NCBI GenBank assembly: GCA_037957365.1
Contig: JARHVA010000349.1
Coordinates: 5,262,001 to 5,326,000, forward strand
Direction of reading: 5' to 3'
Origin: Torreya grandis
Taxonomy: Eukaryota > Streptophyta > Pinopsida > Cupressales > Taxaceae
Length of the DNA: 64,000 bases
A program made the position numbers and the translations under genes. This document shows positions 37,850 to 51,840 of the stretch, in pieces. The notes beneath the pieces are model-generated. The model saw nothing but the letters and a program-made list of their open reading frames with translations, did no database searches and was not told where the DNA came from. Position 1 is the first letter of the stretch, and each line of letters starts with the position of its first letter.

Positions 37850-38150
37850 TCATTTTGACATTAGGATTTGGAACCATAACATAGACCTTGTTCCTCAATA
37901 TGTAATGTTAGAATCTATTTGTTATTTTGACTAATGTGTAGGATTTCTTGTTTAGAATAGGGTATTTCAATTCAAATTCCTTAAAATTGGTGCATGTTAA
38001 GGTTATAGTCTTTTCTTTGTGTTCCAAATTTTTAGTAAGGATTGTAATTATTGTATGATCAAATGAAAAAGAGTATATGCAAAAAACTTTTGCATGATTT
38101 AAGCTGACCAAAACTAGGGCTTTCATCATGGAATCCTTAATTTATTGAAA
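37850..38150 (-). pseudogene. Element H RNase H
   Basis: A clean 73-codon minus frame at 37908-38129 matches the gypsy RNase H style: ALVLVSLNHAKVFCIYSFSF, HTIITILTKN, KTITLTCTNF, ELKYPILNKKSYTLVK (family APVLVSPDYTKDF, ELKYSIMEKQAYALVK). It lies between RT and integrase as expected. The first catalytic Asp, expected in the ..F.IY.DAS stretch, is not retained. Confidence 0.75.
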
Positions 38151-38229
38151 GGTTTTCTTTGAATTAATTATCCATTCCACTTTGGATCCCTATTTTAATA
38201 TGGCATTCAATTTTTTAGTTATTTCAACA

Positions 38230-38970
38230 AAACCTAAGTTAAAATTTTTCATGAAATTTATATTACTAAAACATGATTTCAACTCTTTCTTACCATTTTG
38301 AAATTAAATTTTATAAATGGCATCAACTTGATTAGGTTCAATTGGTATTCTTTCATAATTACATGAACAAGAAGCTTACCTTCTATCATACAGAAAATAC
38401 ATTTCTTTGGATTGAGTGAAATACCAAAATTATGTAAACATTCAAAGATCCTCCACAAGTGCCTCAAATGGTTTGACCTAAATTTACAATATACTTTAAA
38501 ATAATCCATGTACATAATTATTCACTTACCAATTAGTCCTTCAAACATAATTTACATGGCTCTTTGGACGGTGGTGCCAGCATTGATCAAACCAAATGAC
38601 ATATTATTATAAGAAAACATACCCCACTTTATGGTGAAGGTTGTCTTAGATTATTCTTCTCTACCAATCAAAATTTAATTGTAACCTAAGAATCCATATA
38701 GTAAATACATCATCTTAGATGTGCTAGCCTTTTAGATGACCTCAGCTAAAGATGGAAAAAGATAATTGTCTTTATCCAAATCTTGATTCAAATTTTTTAA
38801 ATCAACACAAAGATAAATTTATTAGTTATTATTTATGACTAGTACTAAATTATCTAACCAAGTTGAATATCATATAGTAAATATTATACAAGCTAACAAT
38901 AACTTCTTAACTTCCTTTAGGATGATCAGATCATGAATAAGATTGATTGGTCTTTGGCACTATTTGAATG
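38230..38970 (-). pseudogene. Element H reverse transcriptase
   Basis: Minus-strand phrases in order: LNQDLDKDNYLFPSL near 38745-38790, SKMMYLLYGFLGYN near 38680-38720 (family SKMMSFLDGFSGYN), KTTFTIKWGMFSYNNMSFGL near 38600-38660, INAGTTVQRAM, then the clean frame 38279-38515 beginning MYMDYFKVYC (family YLDDVTVYS, second Asp changed to Tyr) and containing FGISLNPKKCIF and EGKLLVHVI. This is a well-known gypsy RT style (KDNYPLPSLDE, FGLINAGATFQRAM). Stops and the changed YxDD box show it is inactive. Confidence 0.85.
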
Positions 38971-40248
38971 GCTTCTTATCAAGTTTTAAGTTAATATTAT
39001 GTGTCATGATGTTGGTATTAAACACCTTTATGTTTTAATAAATCCAAGAAAGGAGGTCTTGGTAATGGATTAACATCCTTTATAAACTCTTCATTTCTTC
39101 ATTGTTATATCCAAGCCCTGCAGTGATATTTTGAAGCTGATCAAACATCCCCATGTTTACCACTCATGGTGTTTGACTAGGGTGAATGACTCTTTTAGGT
39201 CTAGATGCATGCCTTTCTAATTTAAAATTTTTTTCCAATGATATCATTCAATTTGAAATATGATTTTCTTTAAGTTTTATAACTCTATCAGCATCAAAAT
39301 GTTCTTCATTCATATCGCTCTTATCATCCTCATCAATCACCTACACATCAAAAACATTAGAATTATAAAAGAAATATAAGATATGTCTATATTCCTCAAA
39401 TAATTGAAAATTATTTACATTATGAGGCATATATGGACATGAAACCAATGCAATAAATTTTTTTTGTAAATCATTATTGTCCAAGGGTGTGAGGTTAGCC
39501 ACTAAACTATCCAATGAATCTTCCATGGTATTGTTAACTCTAGGAGAAAAAATAATGTTTAAATAATCAAGACTCTATCATGTCCTAATAGTAGTGATTA
39601 TACTTATTTAAATAATATATTTTACATATAAATTTATTTTTTACCTGATTGATGACCAACTTGGAGTCATCATATACCTTTAATTGGTTGACATCATACC
39701 TAGTTGCAAACTATAATCACAAGATTAATCCTTTATAGTATTATATGTTATCCATACATTGAAATTATAGTCTATATATTGATACACACTTTATACCATA
39801 GATATAAATAAACACAATATTTTCTCAAGGCCCTTGTTTAGAATGTGTTCTATCAAAATACAAAGATGACATACCTAAATTTTGATCTTAGTCTAGTTAT
39901 TTATTCATTACCAATTTGGTGGTCAGAGTATAGACACCCAAATAAACGGATTTAAATATAATTTTTTCATTTACTTCATTTTATTATTTAATCATCATCT
40001 TCATGCATGCCTCTCTATCAACTTTGATCTATTTTTCAACTCCCCTCCATGGTAGTCACATATGGGAGAAGTCTATTGCCATATAGTCATTAAGAGATTT
40101 GGACTAATATATACTTAGAAATATGCCATATGCATCTAGGATATCTATAAATTTCATGTACATGAATATTTTACATTCTTGGATCCGCTGGCAATTACAT
40201 ATGAACATTAAATAATTCTTTTATGATCTTGAATTTAGACTTATCTAA
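38971..40248. other. Spacer between protease and RT of element H
   Basis: No clear domain is readable. A 61-codon minus frame at 39341-39526 (containing LDSLVANLTPLDNNDLQKKF) is acidic and probably belongs to the linker of the polyprotein. Confidence 0.4.
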
Positions 40249-40440
40249 CTAGACCACTACTTTATTTGATTTTATAAGGACTGGTCCTAGTTTCCTAAAA
40301 ACCACCATAGGAATGAAATTGGCTGAGACACCTGAATTAACTAATAAATTATTTAAATTCTTACCAAATATTTGTAATGTAAGTAATAAGGGTGGAACCT
40401 CAATTTTTGTCTTGTGTATCACAACTTTGGTATTGGTCAT
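40249..40440 (-). pseudogene. Element H aspartic protease
   Basis: The 63-codon minus frame reads LNNLLVNSGVSANFIPMVVF, matching the retropepsin pattern (LVDSGASSNFMPLSV): DSGAS has become NSGVS, so the catalytic Asp is lost. RKLG follows, as expected downstream. Confidence 0.75.
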
Positions 40441-41399
40441 AGATTATTTTTAGGCTAAATGTTCTTGTCAGTAAGATACCTAAGAAATAAATCCATTTGT
40501 TAAATGATTTATGCCAAATTTTGGAGGGTAATATTGTATTTTATATTTTTCATATCCTCAACTATGTTGTAACTTATTTTTCTAGTGGTGGGATAACTAT
40601 CATGTTACTTTATTAGGGTGGATCATTTGTATCTTTTAGATCAAGAAGTGTATCAAAATTATTAGGTGGTTTTGAGGTGGTTAATGGATGATGTGACCTA
40701 TTCCTAAGAGTAAAATTTACCTTATGATATTAATACATAACATGAATGTCATTGGTATTTCCTTTAGGTTTATTGTCCCTTTCACTAGGAAAGTATAATG
40801 TCTCTAGAACCATGGTTATATCAAGCAATTTTTATGAACTAGGAAAATCAAAGTGACCTGTAGTGTCTTTGTTGGTTGGGATAATCTCATATTCATTAAT
40901 ATCCTTTTAAAGGATCTCAAAGGCATGAAAAACTCAATGTAGTCAATTTCCCCATGCTCAGCTAAGTTATGAACATGACACCATTTGGGTAAGGTGATGT
41001 CCATGATGTTGATCTTAGACATTCTATTAGATGGAACCTCAATTTTATTTCCCTACCTTCTATTGGTTTTGTAATTATATTGATAAATGAAACTTGGGGT
41101 AGAATTTCCAATACTTTAACTACCCACTTTTTTTGTTTAAGTTAAGGAACTCGTTACTCAATCCTAGACCATCATTTGGATTACATCTAGCTCAAGCTTG
41201 GTTAATTATTAATATGAAGTTTTTGTTATTAGTTTCAATTGGGACTATAGCTTTGTTATTAGACTATGGCATAACCTCATTAAAAATAGAAATTATAAAT
41301 CCAAAATTTTGATTTTCAAGTAAAAGAAGTTGATTCATGATTGGAAAAGGTTGTGGTAATGGGACATTTTAATTTACAAGCTAATAATATTCAATGTTG

Positions 41400-42010
41400 G
41401 GACGTTTGGGAGGATGTTATGAATAAGGGGAAGCATTTTACCTTGTGAGTTAAACTACATGTCCAATTTTATTACCTCTACATAGGCAAGAGGCAAATTG
41501 ATGAAAGTTAGATTTATCCTTGATAATATGTTTATCGATGGGTCTAAAGCATTCTCAAACATTTATAATGATAGTTGATCATCTATTTTATACAAGAACA
41601 TCACCCTATTATATATCTTTTAAAAGTGAGAACTAAAATTATGTATAGATTCATTGGGCTCCCTTTTCCTACAATAAAACTATTTATATAAAATATTAAG
41701 GTTTACCACCTGACTAAACTAGGCCAAGAACATGTTACTCATTTTATTCCAAATTATAAATGAATCCTTAGGTAGGTTTAGAAATAAGTCATAAGTTGCA
41801 TCAATTAAAGTGAAAGGGAATAGCCTATAGGCTACATATTCATGCTCAATATTGAGTAACATGAGGGTAGTTTTATAGGACATGACATGTTATTCTATAG
41901 TTTTCCCAATATTTTGGGTGAAATTCAGAAGATACCTCTTAGGGTTCCTAGGTAGATCATATACATCACCAAGGATGTTTATTTCAAACCTTGCTAACCA
42001 AACCATGGGT
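41400..42010 (-). pseudogene. Element H gag
   Basis: The minus strand gives YVAYRLFPFTLIDATYDLFL near 41790-41840, NLPKDSFIIWNKMSNMFLA near 41730-41790, then REPNESIHNFSSHF near 41640-41680. The pattern RLFPFTL, then W/F at the next helix, then LP.GSI.SW is the retrotransposon gag core. Frames are broken by stops. Confidence 0.7.
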
Positions 42011-42317
42011 GTAGTAATGTGTATGGATTGGTTTAGATCAATTAAGAGGTGGGGATAGTAAGGGTGACTAAATGCCTTGGTCTACCTCTATTAATTAAAT
42101 CTCTCTTAAATATTTTTAGTGGGGACATAATCAATCTACCTCTAATTACTCAGGATCTAGTGATTTCCTCAATGAGCTCCAGATTGTTTAACATATCAAA
42201 TATGGGTTAGAAATATTTAGACCAATAATTCCAAATAAATGAAACATGAAATATAGATAATTTTAAATCTCACATAAAATTATAAATCAATGTAACATAA
42301 AGTATATATATACTTAA

Positions 42318-42333
42318 GGCCCTCCTAACACCA
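42318..42333 (-). other. Primer binding site of element H
   Basis: The minus strand reads TGGTGTTAGGAGGGCC, five bases after the LTR end ...AATAACA. It resembles the initiator-Met site TGGTATCAGAGC with substitutions. Confidence 0.55.
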
Positions 42334-42338
42334 CTTTA

Positions 42339-43142
42339 TGTTATTCTTTGTCTATGACCCACAACAGAAATAGTTGTTGGATTAATTAGACTGAGAGGAC
42401 AAACAGAGGAAATAACACATGGGATAAAATATCCCCTTGTTTTTATAATTTATCTGGTTAAGCCCAAGGGTCAATAAATTTATATTCATTACTCTTGGAG
42501 AGCTATGGTAGTTTATCACCATAGATTCAATCAATTATGTGCTATCTGAAAATATTTACTTGCATTGTTCAATTATTTATACTTCATGCAGGTAAGATAA
42601 TTATAGTATAATAGGTAGGGTGTTCATCAAAAAAAAAATATAAAAGATAAAAATGGTAAGGCATGGAATTAATGGTTTCTTTACTAAAATATTATCTTCA
42701 ATGTTGAAAATATGAAGGCATGCATGGTCAAAATTGTACCACTAACTCCCATTTCTAACCACAAAAAAAACTAAAGCAACACAATGGAAAAAATTATAAA
42801 TATTTAATTGAGCATATTATCTGAATATATATTAAATAAAATCATGTAAAATTATTGTAGCTACTACACATAATGGCTTGAAACAACTTCAAATTAAATA
42901 GAAAAGAAATTCAAAACCAATTAGACTAGCTATTGTATAATCTAACTTCATATTCGTTGGTAAACAAGAGTTATAATATCTTCCTATCCTTAATTTACCT
43001 TATTCAATAATAAAAATAAATGTGGACTACCAAAGAACAACATGAATGTTGAACTAAAACTAGTATTCACTTCAATGTTATTTGTAAAAGTATTCATTGT
43101 GCCTCGAGGTAGATAATCATTAGCCAAGATAAAGCAAAAGTG
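42339..43142 (-). repeat. 5' LTR of element H (main part)
   Basis: Partner of 31826-32644. The last bases before 43143 (AAAGCAAAAGTG) align with AAAGTAAAAAAGGG of the partner. The rest of the LTR appears to continue at 47263-47284. Confidence 0.75.
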
Positions 43143-44846
43143 TGTTATAACCCCATTGGATTAGCAAATATTTACATAAAAAATATATACATAAAGTACA
43201 CATAATATCATCTTTAGCTATCTATAATATTATTTTTTGGATACTAAATGCATCCAAAGCAATAATTACATAAATGTATTAACCCACTAGATAATTTTTT
43301 ATATTATTCATTTAGTTTCCAAATAGTCTAAATAAGATTAAAAGATGAATATTTCACATTAAATATAAGGTGGAAAGAATAAATCACAATAAAACATTGA
43401 TATAATTCCACATTTCTACCATAAATAAGCTTATGGCCACTATTGTCATGATATTCATAATTAGTTACAAGTCTCACAACTATTGTTGTGCTAAATATTC
43501 ATTAAATAATATTATATAATATGTTACATTTTATTAAAAATTCAAATACAATGTGTATAATAGTACCCATGAGAGATTCAAAAATAGTTCAATGAACCAT
43601 AGATATAGCCTGAGTGTGATCCCAAATGGTTGAAATAATTGATAAATTCAAAGCATCATTCAAGTGATTTACCTCCAATCATAGGCCAATGCTCTCCTAA
43701 ACACCTACCCACCAGGAGTGTCCATACCCTTCATGGAGGGGTAGATAATAACAATGTATATATCAATAAATCAACTAGAATCAATGTGTGTACAATCACT
43801 AATACAAGCAACAGTCATATAGACCATGAAATCTAATCCTTTATCTAAAATGACATCAGCATACACATGTAAACTATAAAGTAAAATGGAATGACAATTT
43901 CTTAGCTATAACATTACATTATCCAAAATTTTCATTATAGAAATCAAATCTAAAAATATGAGTCAATTCTACTCACACAAAAGTATCTATTATTGAATCA
44001 TGACTATCTAATGATATAAGGAGATAGGTATATGAGTTACATGCTAGTATCCTCATATAATTAACACATGCTATACAATAATATAGTCTATTGATTTTCA
44101 CATAATATTCAAATTATAATAATACATAATGTAGCATACACTAAATCCAACCAATATTATATGACTCAAGTAATCATAAATCATGGATTTCATTGTATGC
44201 ATTTACATGATCCCAATAGTGATTACACAGGTTTATCAATAAACTCTACTCAAAACCAAATATCTATAGGTGACTATAAAAATAATCAAATCATTCTAAG
44301 TCCCTTCTCAAAATATCCTTCAATCATATTTAATAATTATAAATATATATAATTGATGATAACACTTGGTCAACATTATAACTTATGAATCTCAAAATAA
44401 ATCACAATAAAATTAAGACAATAAGATTTTTTATACAACATACCCTTATGTATTTCATCATGTTCTATTATAAAATAAATATTATTAGAATAAGTTTACA
44501 TTTTGGTTATATCTTAAAAAATAAGATCTACCCTATTTCCCCTTATAAATAGATCCACTACAAATATTATAAAATTTGAGAATGGGTATACAATATATTT
44601 TTAAAAAAACTCTTTATGTTCATTAGCAGACAAACAAACCAAGAAGAATGATCCTCATGTATGTAACCATAATTAATATAGAAAACATTATATTATTTAT
44701 ATATTTCACTCATAATCCATGTTATCACTTAAAGTTGTGTAAAACTTCTAGATATAATAAATATAAGTTCATTTAGGTAATTTGATGTTTATCAAATTAC
44801 CTATTGGCATATTTCATTCAATCCATATCTAAATATTATAAATATT

Positions 44847-44931
44847 CATACATACATACATACATACATACATACATACATACATACATACATACATACA
44901 TACATACATACATACATACATGTGTGTGTGT
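44847..44931. repeat. Microsatellite (CATA)n(TG)n
   Basis: About 18 CATA units followed by a short TG run. The frame with Tyr-Ile-His-Thr repeats is an artefact. Confidence 0.97.
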
Positions 44932-45222
44932 TGAGTATCATATACTTCAACTCCAATATGTAAATTGGCATCAAAACATGGGTCATTGAAGGACCAAAAC
45001 AATAAAATAAACTCATCTTACCTCCTTATCACCTATAAATCTTACAATAATCCAAGAAGAATAGTTTATGCTTAGGTTTTATATGGAGGTAAACTTATTA
45101 TATGTATAAATAAATATAGCATATTTCCAAGAACTATTACTATATCTATCATATAGACTCAAGTTTCTCACTCAAGATGGTAATGTATAGATTATGTGTT
45201 TTCCTATATGTGTGTGTACATT

Positions 45223-45353
<131 letters not shown>

Positions 45354-46092
45354 AACTAATAACTCACATTAACTCTTTTAGTTTTACAAGATCATATAGG
45401 TACAAATAAATACATTGACCATGTATTTTCAACTCTTGGTGAGCATATTAATCATAACATTCTCCATGCTCATTCTATTCATTTGCATTCAATAAAAATA
45501 TAAGTATGGGCAATGATTTCATTAACCCAAAATAATGTATTAGAGATTTGAATGACCTAGCTTTGAATTTTCACCATAACCCATAACCATACTATTATTA
45601 CATTCTCAACTTTTAATAACATAGGGTTTATTTTGACGATATGTTCCCATACCTTGATATATGCATCTTTAGTATTTCTCATTTATATATAATATTAACC
45701 CTTGTAAATAATCATATTTCACCCTTGTAATATATAATTAATAAAAATATATTTAATCCTCAATACATGCATATACACACACACAAACACATACATGAAC
45801 ACATAAATATATATCTATGCATACATGTATATAAGTGAAAATAAACAACTATACATAATTACCTATAGATTTTTTCATACATGAATATAACCTAAAACTA
45901 TTTTTTACTCAATATGAGATATAATCTCTTCCATGAAGGTCAAGATAATAGCACCATCAAATGTTATACAACTTCCTAAAAGTATCACTAAACAATACCT
46001 AGTTGAGTCACTAGAACATAAAATTTGTACATATTTTAACATAGTTATATATATATGTATGTTTTTATGTGTGTGTTTACATAATTACATAA

Positions 46093-46109
46093 ATACATAC
46101 ATACATACA

Positions 46110-46141
<32 letters not shown>

Positions 46142-46187
46142 CATATACATATGTATATTTTCATATACATATGTATATGTATATACA
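46093..46187. repeat. Microsatellite (ATAC)n and ATATAC/GTATAT tract
   Basis: About 12 ATAC units followed by alternating ATACAT/ATGTAT segments that form imperfect inverted repeats. Confidence 0.95.
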
Positions 46188-46741
46188 TTTGATATCTTGG
46201 CATAGGTTCTATAATATAAATTCTAGCAGAATGTATTCATATATTTATCCTTTTGACTCATTTTTAAATCCACAAAACTATAGAGTGAAATGACACTAAC
46301 TATATAAAAAATATACATGGGTTTTAATGAATCGAACAAATCCTTCAAACTATATTTAAATTCATTATATCGAAGGATAAATATTTTGATATAATTAAGA
46401 ACAATAAATAATTTAAACCCAAGTAATAATATAGGGTTGACCCTATATCCAAATGACAAGGTTTAAAATCAAACATAGATCAAGTCTTCATCTATTATGG
46501 TTTGTTCCTTAGCTCTATAGGCCTGAGGATGGAACTGATTTTCATCCCCAGGTCTATGGACTTGAAACATAAGGTTTTAGAATATTTTTTCTCCAAAAAA
46601 TATCATCACACACATTCAAACAAGATGGATAAAAACCATAATAAATCTGCATTTTCTTGCCTTTCAAGACTACTACCAATCATGAATAAATATAGCTTAA
46701 GAAAGACCAACTAGTGAAATGGTGTTCATCATCCAAATGTG

Positions 46742-46757
46742 TGTATTTATAGCCATA
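46742..46757 (-). promoter_or_regulatory. TATA box on the minus strand (solo S)
   Basis: The minus strand reads GGCTATAAATACACAC, a strong plant TATA match, about 510 bp from the minus-strand start of S. It fits an LTR promoter and supports the minus orientation of S. Confidence 0.55.
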
Positions 46758-47284
46758 ATTTCCTCCACCAAGATTTGTGCCTTTATTATTCTCTACCATA
46801 ATGATCTATTTTTTACTTTTCCATATTCCATCTTATTATTTTTAATCACCTCTACATGATTTGTATATCCTAGTAAATATGTTAAAACCCTATATGCTAC
46901 CCATCATGTAACTTCCCTTCATCAATACACTAATACATTCATTTTTTATTCAAAACATAGTCAAAATATCCATATCCGAGCATGATGGTATAAAAAACCC
47001 TCATCATCCCAAAATGGGAAGGTTAAATCCTATAATAGTTATAAATAAACAACCCTAATTCCTTTTACTTTGTGTAATATGCCAAACATAATAACTAAAA
47101 CCCAATTTCATTACCTTCCCACTTTATACTATATGCAAAAGGATATAAAAAAACAACATTCTTAGTTTTGAATCCCATTCCTATTAAATTTATTTTGAGG
47201 TGTTTTAACCCTTTTTTGATTCCCTAATAAATCATCAAAAGGGGCATATTGTGACTAGATCAAGTGTGATTAATAAGAAACCCA

Positions 47285-48800
47285 AAAATTCTAATAGAAC
47301 TAATGCCTTTCCAAATCATAATGTAATCAAGATTAAACAACAAAGTTCTTGCTAACTTTTTAAGTCAGCCCCAGCTTGTGTAGAACACACAAGGATCCTA
47401 TAAAATTTTACACACTAGTGAAGTGTCGAGTTATTTAAAGCAATCCATGCTTAAATGCCTCCCATCCATGCCCATGTCTAAAGTAGTCAATGTGGATCTA
47501 TGCATTGAGTAAGTTTTTATTTTCTCCCATTAGGCATTCCTAATGTGTTCCCCAAATAGGAACCATTCATTTCATAAGCTAAAATGGCATGCAAGTTCAA
47601 GGATATAGAGCCCTGGTCTTCAAATAGCATAGGTAGAGTCACACAGGAAGTAGTTTTAAATTATAATAAATGTGCCTAGAATTTTCCATCTTCATTCACA
47701 TTCCTATTCAAAAGGTTCCCTACAATTCCATGATGAAGTCTCACACCAAATCATAGAATCTCACTTTTGCACTCCCAAAAGTCATAGATTATGATCCAAG
47801 ATGCACACATACTACTTTATAGACTAACATGGACCCTAGGTTTAAAAAAATGATGTGGAAGTTCAAGGGAGACCCATGTATTGACTAACAAGTGGCATCA
47901 AGGTATAAATAAGTAGTTATAAAAGTAGTTGAGTAATGTTCAAGGAGTTTCCAAGAAAATAAAATGCAAAAGTGATTGTTAGACATCATAACAAGATCAC
48001 ACACCACCCATATAACTTTTATAGGAATCTTCCACTCTTAGACACACATGTTGATCCAAAAGAGTCCTACAACCAATTCCTAGATCCTAATCACTAGACA
48101 AAATTCAAGAATCGTGGGCATAGTGATACAATAAAATTAAAATTTATGTTTACCACCCTAAAGGGGAACATTAATTATAAAGGGCTTCATCCATTATAAA
48201 ATACTTGTTCTTCATTTTAAGGGGCACACTCAAGTCTATGTAGTATTTTTTTGTGGGTAACCTTCATCCCTTTCAATGTTGTGTTGTGGTCCCATGCCTC
48301 TATACAAATTACTTATGCATTTAGAGTGTCCTTGGTGGAGTCTATGTGATCATGTCTTATTCTAAAGTATTTATAATGTGTCCATAATAGTAAGAGTTCT
48401 CGCACTATTTTTGGTGCATCACCCTTTTTTATATTGAATTATTACCTTCTCCCTCCTTTTTCCCTAAAGAAGTTTAGGTCTAGATTACCGATAGACTTAC
48501 CTTTATAATTTTTAGGTCTATTCATTGGTCTTAAACTAGGTAGACTTAGAATAAAAAGAAACTAACCTACTTCAGAGGCTTGTCCTAAGGAGTGCAAGGG
48601 TCCCATGCCTTGGGGATGTTACCATCATTATAATGAGATAATTTTATGCTCTATGTACACATGTGAGTGATAACACTTCCATGCTCAGTGTTAAACACTT
48701 TTTCACTATGCATAAGGCATTTTCACTCTATTCCCTACTACAATAACTCCTTACATTTTATTCCATTCACGACTACATGTTTTGAATAACAATTGTTTTT
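47285..48800 (+). repeat. Probable region of the 5' LTR of element A
   Basis: The primer site of A at 48801 requires an LTR just upstream. A possible start is TGTGTAGAACACACAAGG near 47379, which would give a 1.4-kb LTR like that of element B (1382 bp), but this is a guess: the second LTR lies outside the window. No protein-like frame occurs here. Confidence 0.45.
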
Positions 48801-48818
48801 AGCACACCTAGTGGGATT
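48801..48818 (+). other. Primer binding site of element A
   Basis: AGCACACCTAGTGGGATT matches the site of element B (TAGCATGCCTAGTGGGACC at 53839) closely, with T/C differences. The shared GCAYRCCTAGTGGGA core before gag in both elements supports the call. I do not assign the tRNA. Confidence 0.55.
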
Positions 48819-48963
48819 AATTTGAATAAAAAGCTAAGAAATCAATGTTACCCTTATCTAACAAGTGTTTTAGACAATTAGTAAGATCACCTAGTGACTC
48901 CAAGCAATTCTAATATATAAATATTATCCCCCTATCTACATTCCAAGACAAACAAGATCAGCT

Positions 48964-50180
48964 ATGAAGTGTATTGATTTCCATTTCATTAAGTTTTCAA
49001 TGCCTTCAAGGAAAAGAGTAAGAACATCTCCATCCCCTATGAGAATAAGTAATGGGTCAAGAAAATATTCCCATAGAGCTCACTCTACACCCTTATTTTG
49101 GAAATTTCCCGCACTTAGGGGAAGCTTATTCTCTATCTCATTCATGGTTGTGTACAAGAATCAGTTATTGTTGCCTTTTAACAAAGGCAATCCCTTGATT
49201 ATTTCCAAATATGAATACATTATAATCATGTCCCTTAAAATTTTATCCTACTTTACTTGCAAGAATGTGACTTCCCATATCAATCATATTTAGGATCACA
49301 AATATCTACTCAATTCACCATGTCACTAAAGATAATGTCATAGTTAGGATACTTGCCTCTTCCTTCAAAGGAAAATCATTTAAATGGTACCAAGGCTTGA
49401 AACCCAATTATATTCATAATTGGGATGAATTCAAGGAAGAAATATGTAAGAAATTGAGGATCAAATCAACCATTTGTCCTTGATAGAGAAACTCACAATT
49501 ATAAAGTGATCCCCACATGAGATGATGGTTGATTTCAACTTTAGGTTTGAGAGAGTCTAGGATAGGATCCCACCATTGTGTAAGCCATCTACCAACTCTA
49601 CATTTTTATATTTTTTAAAATATCTTAATAATTATATAGCTATGATGATTCAATCCATGGGAGGTGTAATACTACTTAATGCCTATGAATTCATTGTATG
49701 TACATAAAATTATTTGATTTAAATAGGGAAAATTATGCATAGATCCCCTATGCCTCTATTTGTAGAGCCTCCTCCTATCCAACTAGATGTGCAACCTATG
49801 TTAGCACGTATCCCCACCATAGTGAACCCACTAACCTCATCTATTATTTCCCCTAATAAATTGCATGAGGTTAAAATGCTACAACAAATATTTAGAAATG
49901 AGCTTGTCACCCTCAAAAGTCAATAAGCATAGTAACCTAGGCCTCATCAACCATTCACTTAGAAATAAAAACCAATCAGACCTCCTTACCAAGGTGGTGT
50001 ACAAGCACAAAATCATCTCACATATAACATTGTGCTTTATACACATCAAGTTGAGGTCACTAGCACATCTAGATCCCTTATACTTGTGTAAAACAATCTT
50101 ATGCAATATCCCAAATGGTGTTTTCCATGTGGCCAACTATATAATCAAGATACATGCACAAATGGGGTCATGAACCAAGA
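48964..50180 (+). pseudogene. Element A gag with degraded zinc knuckle
   Basis: Pieces in different plus frames: GKSFKWYQGLKPNYIHNWDE at about 49370-49430, continuing FKEEICKKLR (family KGKAFKWYQ.L.P.SI..WDE), RIPPLCKPSTNSTFLYFLKY near 49565-49620, IAMMIQSMGGVILLNAYEF near 49640-49695, and the Pro-rich open frame 49735-49926 (MPLFVEPPPIQLDVQPM). Near 50095-50150 one frame reads YPKWCFPCGQLYNQDTC, a CCHC-type knuckle with His replaced by Asn and one residue missing. Frameshifts lie between the pieces. Confidence 0.7.
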
Positions 50181-50539
50181 ACTCATGGTGAAAATATTAT
50201 TATAAACTTAAGATAAAATATATACCATGGTTCTACATGAAGGAGATATTCAAGTACCAGCACAATAACAAGATGGGTCTACAATCATAAATTGGTCAGA
50301 GGACAACTTTAGATACATGAATTAGATGGTGCATCAAGTAGAGGAAGCACCCCATTAGATTTCAATATAAGGTTAAAAATGAGAGGGGCATAGGAATAAA
50401 TACCAACTTTGGCACCATTGACTTCGATGCCCTAGATCACACATACATGCACACAAGTTAGAGTGCCTGATCAACCTTGAGTACACACATATTAGGATAC
50501 ACAAAGAGAAAATTTGCCTTAGACCAGTGCACAAAAATG

Positions 50540-51430
50540 AGAAGAGAATAATTTTTAAAAACCAAAATTAAAGAGATCTTATATTACCTTCAACATAGTC
50601 AAATATATGATGAAGATGAGCCTCAATGTAGCCACGTGGGATGCTCTTGCTATTCTGGATCAAAATAATTTACTAAAAGACATTATGAAAATCTTCTAGG
50701 AGTGTAAGACATCCCAACTTATGCCTTATATATCTATGATTCTATCCTAACCCAAATATGAAGAAATATAAGTGCACAATATCACCAATATTCCCCCATT
50801 CTACATTCCTTTGATCATCAGTCAATATCTAGTACACAATTGTATGATCAAATCAGGTGTAAGAAGCTTGGTGATGCTGAAGAAGATCATAGATATAATC
50901 AAAATTATTCATTTCATATTTCAAAAGGAGTGGACTAGCTATATGGCATGATAATCAAAACCATGTGAATCATTAAAGATTTGAATCTTACACTGCATAC
51001 ATGCCCAAGCCTCTCAATTGCATAGGGTATCACAGTCATTGACTTACCTCTCTACTTAACCATCTACCTCTTTAAAGAATTCACAACAAACATGAGTGGA
51101 TATTTATCTTTAAATTTGTCACATATGTTACTCAAAACTAGATATGGGGCTAAGGTGACCATTGTGGCTAAACCTATCTTTAAATGACATGTTGAACCAT
51201 ACTCTTTTAGCCCAGTTAAATTAAACTATGCACTATTTGATCAAGAGGATAATATGATTCTCCATGAAGCCATGATGATACTTGAAGATATCCCAAATGA
51301 TTTATTAGATGAATGGTCATGCAAACATTATGAGTTAAATCTATATGAAAATGTAGAGGAGATAGGGCTAGGTATATACTACATCTTGGAGGAGGATTTT
51401 GTGCTACTTGAGCTCCTAAAGGTGTAGGAA
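50540..51430 (+). pseudogene. Element A protease region and linker (weak)
   Basis: One frame near 50590-50680 reads KMSLNVATWDALAILDQNNL, like the pre-protease linker of some plant gypsy elements (ARLSVYDALQMS). The aspartic protease itself is not clearly readable; a frame near 51080-51180 (YLSLNLSHMLLKTRYGAKVT) sits where its C-terminal part would be. A frame of about 80 codons up to 51427 (HEAMMILEDIPNDLLDEW) forms the acidic linker before RNase H. Confidence 0.4.
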
Positions 51431-51444
51431 AACCATGAGAGTAC

Positions 51445-51840
51445 ATGAGAATTATATTTGATAGTTCTTAAAGTAAAATTAGCAATGGATTTGGTGTGAT
51501 ATTAGTCTCTCCTCAAAAGGAGAAATATTTCCATGCCTTTAGATTGAAATTCATTTTCATGAACAATGGTGCATAATATGAGGCATTGATCCAAGGCCTT
51601 CAACTTACACAAAAGAAAGGAATTAAGACACTATATGTATTAGGTGATAGAGAACTAGTTATTACCCAAGATATAGCATGAAGTATGACAAAAAATGGCT
51701 TGATGAAATCTTTAAATCATAGAGTATGGGATATGATTGAAAACTTTGATTCATTTAATATTATTTCCATACCAATATTACATAATATCAATGCAAATAG
51801 ACTCACAACTTTAGGTGCATATTATGACATCTCATGAAAC
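51445..51840 (+). pseudogene. Element A RNase H-like domain, upstream of RT
   Basis: Plus-strand reading: MRIIFDSS..SKISNGFGVI, LVSPQKEKYFHAFRLKFIF, MNNGA.YEALIQGLQLTQKK, GIKTLYVLGDRELVITQDI, then VWDMIENFDSFNIISIPI. It matches the plant RVT_3-type RNase H found in gypsy elements (FDGS.S..G.GVVLISP, NNEAEYEALL.GL, GDSELVV.Q). The first Asp (FDSS) and the Asp of GDRELV remain; the Glu codon in NNEAEYEAL has become TAA. It precedes the RT start by about 460 bp, not the canonical place after RT. Confidence 0.8.
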